Of a DNA stretch of 64,000 nucleotides, positions 59,332 through 64,000 are shown piece after piece. Below the pieces are notes generated by a model. It searched no databases. It saw only the letters and a program-made list of their open reading frames with translations, and was not told the DNA's origin. The stretch is from Candidatus Saccharimonadota bacterium (GTDB lineage Bacteria; Patescibacteriota; Saccharimonadia; Saccharimonadales; Saccharimonadaceae), in contig JAACVZ010000001.1 of NCBI GenBank assembly GCA_009992235.1, positions 1 through 64,000 of the forward strand, written 5' to 3'. Within the stretch, counting starts at the first letter, position 1. The number at the start of each line of letters is the position of its first letter. The position numbers were made by a program, and so were the translations under genes.

Positions 59332-60617
59332 TGAATCATTCAGTTGAAGAAATAAGGCTAAAAAACGGCGCACGAGGACTATTTATTGACATTCCCGGTG
59401 CGACCGTTATGAGCACACTATTTCATTTTCGTGCTGGAAATCGTTTTACAAAAAATGCCGAAATTGAGCAGGTAGCACATATTATGGAGCACATGGCATT
59501 TGGTGCCAACGCTCGTTTTCGATCCGAGCACGCTTTTGAGGCAGAGTTTACGAAAAACGGCGCCTACCACAACGCCTATACATCTGACTTCTCAATGGTT
59601 TACGAAGCAGACTGCGCCGACTTTGAGTGGGATAGAATACTCGAGCTTCAACGCCTCAGCATTTGTGAGCCTCGATTCAACGAAAAAGAAATGCAGGCCG
59701 AGAAGGGGAATGTTCGTAGTGAATTAACGAACTTCCTTAACGACCATCACCGTATTTTGTGGCCGCGCATTCAGCAGCTTCTTGGCGAAGACGTGCTGAC
59801 ATATCGTCAAAGCTTGGCGACAATTAACAATGTATCGCTGGCTGATATTCGCGAGCACCACAAGCGCACGCACACAACTGCGAATATGCGCTTTGTGGTT
59901 GCCGGAAAACTACACGGACGAAAACGAGAACTCATTCGACAGCTTGAGGCGTTTAACCTTCCAGAAGGTGAACGGTTTGCGGTACCAAGAGACGAACTTC
60001 GAGCTTCACCGCCGACGCTCATCCGTCGAAAAGACGCTTCGAACATTACATTTGGCTTAACAATGATTGCGCCAAAAGTTCTCAGTGATGAAGAGCTTGA
60101 TGCCATGCATCATCTAAATCACATTTTAACGGGTACTGCGACCTCTCGCATCTATGGTAAGGCTCGGGCGAAGGGACTGGCGTATCACGTTGGTTCGTAC
60201 GCGAGTGCTGGGTTTTATGACAGCGCTTGGGACATTTCCGGGCAGGTGAACAGCGACACCATCGACGACTTGTTTGTCATTATTAAACGAGAAATTTTAG
60301 CTGTCCTAAACGGAAAAATAACTGACGAAGAAATTGAAGCCGCAAAGTCATTTAGCCTTGGTCGGTATCAGATGGGTGCACAGACAGTATCGCAAATTAG
60401 TGGTTTTTATACCAATCGCTATTTTGCTGATGACTTCATTAAGGATTATCAAAAAGTGCCCGATACAATTCGTCGCGTGACTCGTGAAAAAATTGTTGAA
60501 ACCGTGAAACTGTTTGTTGATGCTAACACTTGGGTGCTGGCGGCCGTAAGCGCCGGTGATCGCGATGAGATCGTTTCGTTGTCGTCGAACCTAGAAAAAA
60601 TATTTGAGAAGGAGTAG
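59331..60617 (+). CDS. M16 family zinc peptidase (pitrilysin/MPP-like)
   Basis: 428 residues from a GTG that overlaps the secA stop. The inverted zinc motif HxxEH is present as HIMEH, with the distal Glu about 75 residues later (QAEKGNVRSE). The length fits one two-domain half, as in PqqL/MPP-like and CPR single-unit forms. No signal peptide is seen, so it may act on peptides inside the cell, perhaps cleaved signal peptides given its place after secA. Confidence 0.9.
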   Translation: MNHSVEEIRLKNGARGLFIDIPGATVMSTLFHFRAGNRFTKNAEIEQVAHIMEHMAFGANARFRSEHAFEAEFTKNGAYHNAYTSDFSMVYEADCADFEWDRILELQRLSICEPRFNEKEMQAEKGNVRSELTNFLNDHHRILWPRIQQLLGEDVLTYRQSLATINNVSLADIREHHKRTHTTANMRFVVAGKLHGRKRELIRQLEAFNLPEGERFAVPRDELRASPPTLIRRKDASNITFGLTMIAPKVLSDEELDAMHHLNHILTGTATSRIYGKARAKGLAYHVGSYASAGFYDSAWDISGQVNSDTIDDLFVIIKREILAVLNGKITDEEIEAAKSFSLGRYQMGAQTVSQISGFYTNRYFADDFIKDYQKVPDTIRRVTREKIVETVKLFVDANTWVLAAVSAGDRDEIVSLSSNLEKIFEKE

Positions 60618-60619
60618 CG

Positions 60620-61927
60620 ATGAAAATTGCAATTGCTGGATATGGTATTGAGGGCGAAGCAAACTACCGCTACTGGACTAGCCAGCCTGGACATGATATT
60701 ACTATTGTCGATGAGGCACTTGTTCCGAAGAACCCACTGCCAGAAGGAGTGAAGACACTCCTAGGTGCGGGCGTATATGAAAAGTTGGACGATTTTGATC
60801 TTGTCGTTAGAACGGCTGGCGTGTCGCCACGTAAAATTCATACCAACGGCAAGGTATGGTCGGCGACAAATGAATTTTTTGAACAATGTCCTGCACAGAT
60901 TATTGGGGTGACCGGTACGAAAGGGAAGGGTACGACGGCGAGCCTCATCGCGTCGATACTTGAATCGGCTGGAAAGAAAGTGTGGTTGGTTGGAAATATC
61001 GGTGTTTCAGCACTGGCGGTTCTTGAGAAAATATCGGCCGATGATGTCGTGGTATTCGAATTATCAAGTTTTCAGCTATGGGATATCGAGCGATCACCGC
61101 ATATTGCGGTGGTGACCATTATTGAAGCCGACCATCTCGATGTTCACGAAAATATGGAAGAATATTTGGCTGCAAAGGCTCGCATTCGTCAATTTCAAGG
61201 TGAAGGCGACGTGTGCGTCTATCATCCGACCAACCAGTACTCTGGGCAGATTGCGGTTAGTTCGAACAGCGGAAGCGCTATTCGCTATGCAGTGCAGGAT
61301 GATGGTGGCGTGTATGTTAGGAATGATTATTTTTGGGTAGGCGACGGCGACGCGAAACTGTGTGCACTCGATGCATTGCAGGTTAGGGGTGTTCATAACC
61401 AAGAAAATGCTTGTGCGGCAATTACCGCAGCGTTGCAACTGGATGTGCCGACATCGGCGGTCGAAAAAGGCCTTCGCGCGTTTCGCGGCCTGCCTCACCG
61501 TCTTGAATTCGTTCGTGAGTGTGAGGGCATCGCCTACTATAACGACAGTTATTCTTCGGCTCCGACCGCAACCCTTGCAGCGATTCGGTCATTTGACCGT
61601 CCGATGGTGCTGATTGTTGGCGGGACCGAAAAAGGCTCAGATTTCTCAGCACTATTTGCCGGTATGCGGCAGCAGGCGAATCTGAAACATATTCTTTTGG
61701 TTGGCGAGATACGTCACAAGCTTGCAGAAAAGCTTCAGTCGGCGGGTGTGCAGGCTCCATATACGGTTGTGGATGCTCAGGATATGTCAGGAATTCTCGA
61801 GGTTGCCCGAAGTGTGGCGACGTCTGGTGACGTCATCTTGTTGAGCCCAGGGTGCGCGAGTTTCGATATGTTTAAGAACTTTTCCGACCGAGGAGACCAA
61901 TTTCGGGAGTACGCGCAATCGTTATGA
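60620..61927 (+). CDS. murD: UDP-N-acetylmuramoyl-alanine:glutamate ligase (MurD/MurD2-like)
   Basis: 435 residues. P-loop GVTGTKGKGTT, FELSSFQLWD, EADHLDVH and the C-terminal NDSYSSAPTAT motif mark the Mur ligase family, MurD branch. The gene overlaps a MurL homologue by four bases. In Xanthomonas MurD2 adds L-Glu, which MurL then converts to D-Glu; the pairing suggests the same chemistry here. Standard MurD would add D-Glu instead. It starts three bases after the M16 gene. Confidence 0.92.
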   Translation: MKIAIAGYGIEGEANYRYWTSQPGHDITIVDEALVPKNPLPEGVKTLLGAGVYEKLDDFDLVVRTAGVSPRKIHTNGKVWSATNEFFEQCPAQIIGVTGTKGKGTTASLIASILESAGKKVWLVGNIGVSALAVLEKISADDVVVFELSSFQLWDIERSPHIAVVTIIEADHLDVHENMEEYLAAKARIRQFQGEGDVCVYHPTNQYSGQIAVSSNSGSAIRYAVQDDGGVYVRNDYFWVGDGDAKLCALDALQVRGVHNQENACAAITAALQLDVPTSAVEKGLRAFRGLPHRLEFVRECEGIAYYNDSYSSAPTATLAAIRSFDRPMVLIVGGTEKGSDFSALFAGMRQQANLKHILLVGEIRHKLAEKLQSAGVQAPYTVVDAQDMSGILEVARSVATSGDVILLSPGCASFDMFKNFSDRGDQFREYAQSL

Positions 61928-63204
61928 GTCGGTTTATTTTTGAGTCGTATACGCTTTCTGACCCTAGCGGTGAGGCAACTTTTCGGTATCGGTATGAAGA
62001 TGGGCGGCGATTCGAAGAGACGGTGACCTTCGATGTAGAGCAGGGCTATAACAAGGAGGTGCTTGATCGGGCTCTTTTTCTTGCTTTTATTGTGATCGGT
62101 ACGTCGTATGTGAAAACCTTCCTTGCGGATGAATGTGTTTTTGAAAGCGGGGATATTGATGAATGGCAGGCGACGTTTATGAACACCGTCTATCAAGAAG
62201 GTTTAAGCCAATACGCCTACGAGAATAACCTGACGCGCGATAACCTTCCTCGTTTTGAGGCGACCGTACAGGATACTCCAGGGGCTGCAGCGTATCAAGG
62301 CGAGGGAACACTATTGTTGCAGAGTGGCGGGAAAGATTCGCTTCTACTGTCGGCAGTATTCGATAAGACGGAGCGTCCGTATACCCCTTGGTACGTGGCG
62401 AGTTCGGGGCACCACCCATCAGTGCTCGACAGTCTCGCGAGTCCGCTTGTCGTGTCGACCCGCACGATTGACCGAGACGCTCTAGAGAACGCTCGGGCAG
62501 ATGGCGGCAGGAATGGCCATGTTCCGATAACTTATATTGTGCAAAGTTTTGCGCTTGTGCAGGCGATTCTGCTTAGAAAACAGGAGGTCGTCACCGCTAT
62601 TGCCCATGAGGGCGAGGAGCCACATGCACGCATTGGTGATCTCCCGGTGACGCATCAATGGTCAAAGACATGGCGGGCTGAACAACTTTTTGCTGAATAT
62701 GTCGAGCGGTATGTCGCCACCTCGCTGCATATCGGGTCGCCACTCCGCCGTTTTAGCGAGGTGCGCGTTGCGGAATTGTTTACGATACACGCCTGGAAAA
62801 AATACGGAAAGGCGTTTAGTTCGTGTAACCATGCAAATTATTTACAGGGTGCGGACAACAGCCAGCTGGCGTGGTGTGGAGCGTGTCCGAAATGTGCCAA
62901 TGCGTACCTATTGTTTGCGCCATTTGTTGATGCAGGTGAACTAAAATCAGTTTTTGCTGGACATGACTTATTCACGCGTGAGTTACTTCAGGAAACGTAC
63001 AAAGGCTTGCTTGGTGTTGATGGCGTCATGAAGCCGTTCGAGTGTGTCGGGGAAGTTGATGAACTCAGGAAGGCTTACTGGCTCGCGCAAGAGAAGGGCG
63101 GGTACGGCACGGTTTCGTTTGTCGTACCGGCTTCGACCTACGATTATCACACCGAATATCCAATGCAGCAATGGGCCGAATTGCCACCAACACTGATACA
63201 ATAG
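61924..63204 (+). CDS. murL: UDP-MurNAc-L-Ala-L-Glu epimerase (MurL-like)
   Basis: 426 residues. The ATP pyrophosphatase (PP-loop) motif LLQSGGKDSLLL is near residue 140, and conserved cysteines sit in SSCNHAN and WCGACPKC. This combination with an adjacent MurD is the pattern of MurL, which adenylates and epimerises the terminal L-Glu of UDP-MurNAc-L-Ala-L-Glu. It replaces glutamate racemase (MurI), none of which is in the window. Assignment rests on recalled family features, not on a search. Confidence 0.82.
   Translation: MSRFIFESYTLSDPSGEATFRYRYEDGRRFEETVTFDVEQGYNKEVLDRALFLAFIVIGTSYVKTFLADECVFESGDIDEWQATFMNTVYQEGLSQYAYENNLTRDNLPRFEATVQDTPGAAAYQGEGTLLLQSGGKDSLLLSAVFDKTERPYTPWYVASSGHHPSVLDSLASPLVVSTRTIDRDALENARADGGRNGHVPITYIVQSFALVQAILLRKQEVVTAIAHEGEEPHARIGDLPVTHQWSKTWRAEQLFAEYVERYVATSLHIGSPLRRFSEVRVAELFTIHAWKKYGKAFSSCNHANYLQGADNSQLAWCGACPKCANAYLLFAPFVDAGELKSVFAGHDLFTRELLQETYKGLLGVDGVMKPFECVGEVDELRKAYWLAQEKGGYGTVSFVVPASTYDYHTEYPMQQWAELPPTLIQ
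63197..63202 (+). promoter_or_regulatory. -10 box of prfB (leaderless)
   Basis: TGA-extended TACAAT lies inside the end of murL and seven bases before the prfB ATG. No convincing -35 box was seen. Confidence 0.45.
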
Positions 63205-63209
63205 TATCC

Positions 63210-64000
63210 ATGAGGCCACTAATTAAACGACTCGACACCCTGTCCGAGCAAATAGATGCTGCGATGGAGCGTCTGCATATTGCCGACAAGCAAGAACAGG
63301 CTGCGCAGCTGGATAAAGACTTGGCGGTGCCTGAAATATGGAACAATCCAACCTTTGCGCAGCAACAAAGCCGATCGCTTGCGGCGCTTAACTCAATGAT
63401 TGATCCGTGGATTATTTTGCGCACACAAGTTCGAGACATTTCAGAGCTTATGGATATGGGAGACGATAGCCTACTTGGAGAGTTTGAAGGTCAGGTGACG
63501 GCACTTGAGAAAGAATACCAAGTGCTACGAAAGGCGCTACTGTTTGACGGTTATTATGATGACCATAACGCAATTCTTCGACTTAGCGCTGGGGCTGGCG
63601 GAACCGATGCGCAGGATTGGACTGAGATGGTCGAGCGTATGTACATTCGATGGGCAGAAAAGTCTGGTCTTTCGGCGCGGATAATCGAACGGTCTTCGGG
63701 TGATGAGGCGGGTGTGAAGTCGAGCATAATTGAAGTTGAGGGCGCATATGCATACGGAAAACTTCGGTCAGAAAACGGCGTGCACCGCTTGGTTCGCTTA
63801 AGTCCTTTTAACAGTGATAATTTGCGTCAGACGAGTTTCGCGCTTGTTGAGGTGTTGCCGCAAATTGATGCACCATCAGAAGTGGAAATTGAGGATAAAG
63901 ACTTGAAAGTTGATGTCTATCGAGCGGGGGGTCATGGTGGTCAGTCTGTGAACACGACCGACTCGGCTGTGCGCGTGACACATATTCCGACTGGTATTGT
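63210..64000 (+). CDS. prfB: peptide chain release factor 2 (partial, 3' end outside window)
   Basis: 263 codons are visible and the frame stays open to the window end. The tripeptide SPF (RLSPFNSD) identifies RF2, which reads UAA and UGA, and GGHGGQSVN is the catalytic GGQ. The reading frame is continuous from the ATG, so the programmed +1 frameshift found near codon 26 in many prfB genes is absent. Active use of UGA as a stop fits several TGA-ended genes here (parA, the GNAT gene, the PRTase-like gene). Confidence 0.94.
   Translation, partial: MRPLIKRLDTLSEQIDAAMERLHIADKQEQAAQLDKDLAVPEIWNNPTFAQQQSRSLAALNSMIDPWIILRTQVRDISELMDMGDDSLLGEFEGQVTALEKEYQVLRKALLFDGYYDDHNAILRLSAGAGGTDAQDWTEMVERMYIRWAEKSGLSARIIERSSGDEAGVKSSIIEVEGAYAYGKLRSENGVHRLVRLSPFNSDNLRQTSFALVEVLPQIDAPSEVEIEDKDLKVDVYRAGGHGGQSVNTTDSAVRVTHIPTGI

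Noticed and set aside
63210-63330. Programmed frameshift in prfB
   Set aside because: The frame is open from the ATG with no internal TGA near codon 26, so no frameshift is needed.

Overview
The window is a gene-dense stretch (about 46-48% GC by eye) of what looks like a chromosome of a Patescibacteria/CPR organism, most likely Candidatus Saccharibacteria (TM7). This rests on gene content and was not tested by a tree. The pointers are very compact translation factors (587-residue IF-2, editing-domain-free ProRS), an S21-YqeY pair, IleRS of the eukaryote-like type, short acidic orphan proteins, two DUF5663-like proteins, a MurD-MurL pair and many genes whose start codon follows the -10 box with no leader. 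Both RF1 and RF2 are encoded and TGA is used as a stop, so the code is the standard bacterial one and not the UGA-Gly code of Gracilibacteria/Absconditabacteria.

Layout. 1-816: 3' end of 23S rRNA, 5S rRNA and their terminator. 861-5909: two envelope peptidases (M14 and VanY/M15), a HIT protein, a KGG-repeat protein, a HExxH protein and a ROK kinase. 6008-12262: a small LPXTG-like membrane protein, S1, IF-2 and an operon of three unknown proteins. 12249-15643 (minus): priA-def-fmt. 15696-18400: a PRTase-like protein, a winged-helix regulator and recJ. 18406-20744 (minus): an acidic protein and an ABC-2 exporter. 20815-26184: rpsU-yqeY-adk-map, then ftsA, ftsZ, an NrdR-like protein without cysteines and a thioredoxin-fold protein. 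26499-30140: a T-box leader, a GNAT protein and ileS. 30144-32119: a more GC-rich island of orphan genes with branched terminators, followed by two orphan genes behind mirror-image promoters. 32281-36426: a large beta-helix surface protein and a CAP-domain protein. 36543-39800: tRNA-Phe, rplU, parA-parB and lepB. 39891-46459: an LCP protein, a polytopic membrane protein, prfA-prmC and rpmE (minus), VKOR and pyrD. 46578-53079: rpsB-tsf, frr-uppS-rseP-CPBP-proS and greA. 53110-64000: a MacB-like ABC pair, serS, secA, an M16 peptidase, murD, murL and the start of prfB.

How the parts work together. About a third of the genes serve translation: factors, ribosomal proteins, synthetases and N-terminal processing. 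A second set builds and remodels the envelope (murD/murL, uppS, LCP, VanY, M14, lepB, secA, VKOR, adhesin). A third handles division and segregation (ftsA, ftsZ, parA, parB). This agrees with a reduced cell that still makes peptidoglycan and exports surface proteins.

The most unusual content is non-coding. Six intergenic elements begin within a few bases of the stop codon of a plus-strand gene. Each is a long closing helix around internal hairpins, and helix sequences change between copies while loop sequences stay nearly constant. They fall into two families: four copies with a nine-base loop, and two copies with a ten-base loop. They look like structured 3'-UTR RNAs or insulators between transcription units. 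A second strong signal is a complete T-box-like attenuator upstream of GNAT-ileS, with an AUC specifier loop, a UGGUACC seven-base bulge and a competing terminator. Other points are widespread leaderless promoters with TGn-extended -10 boxes, three promoters with a shared spacer, and a tRNA-Phe fragment just downstream of tRNA-Phe.
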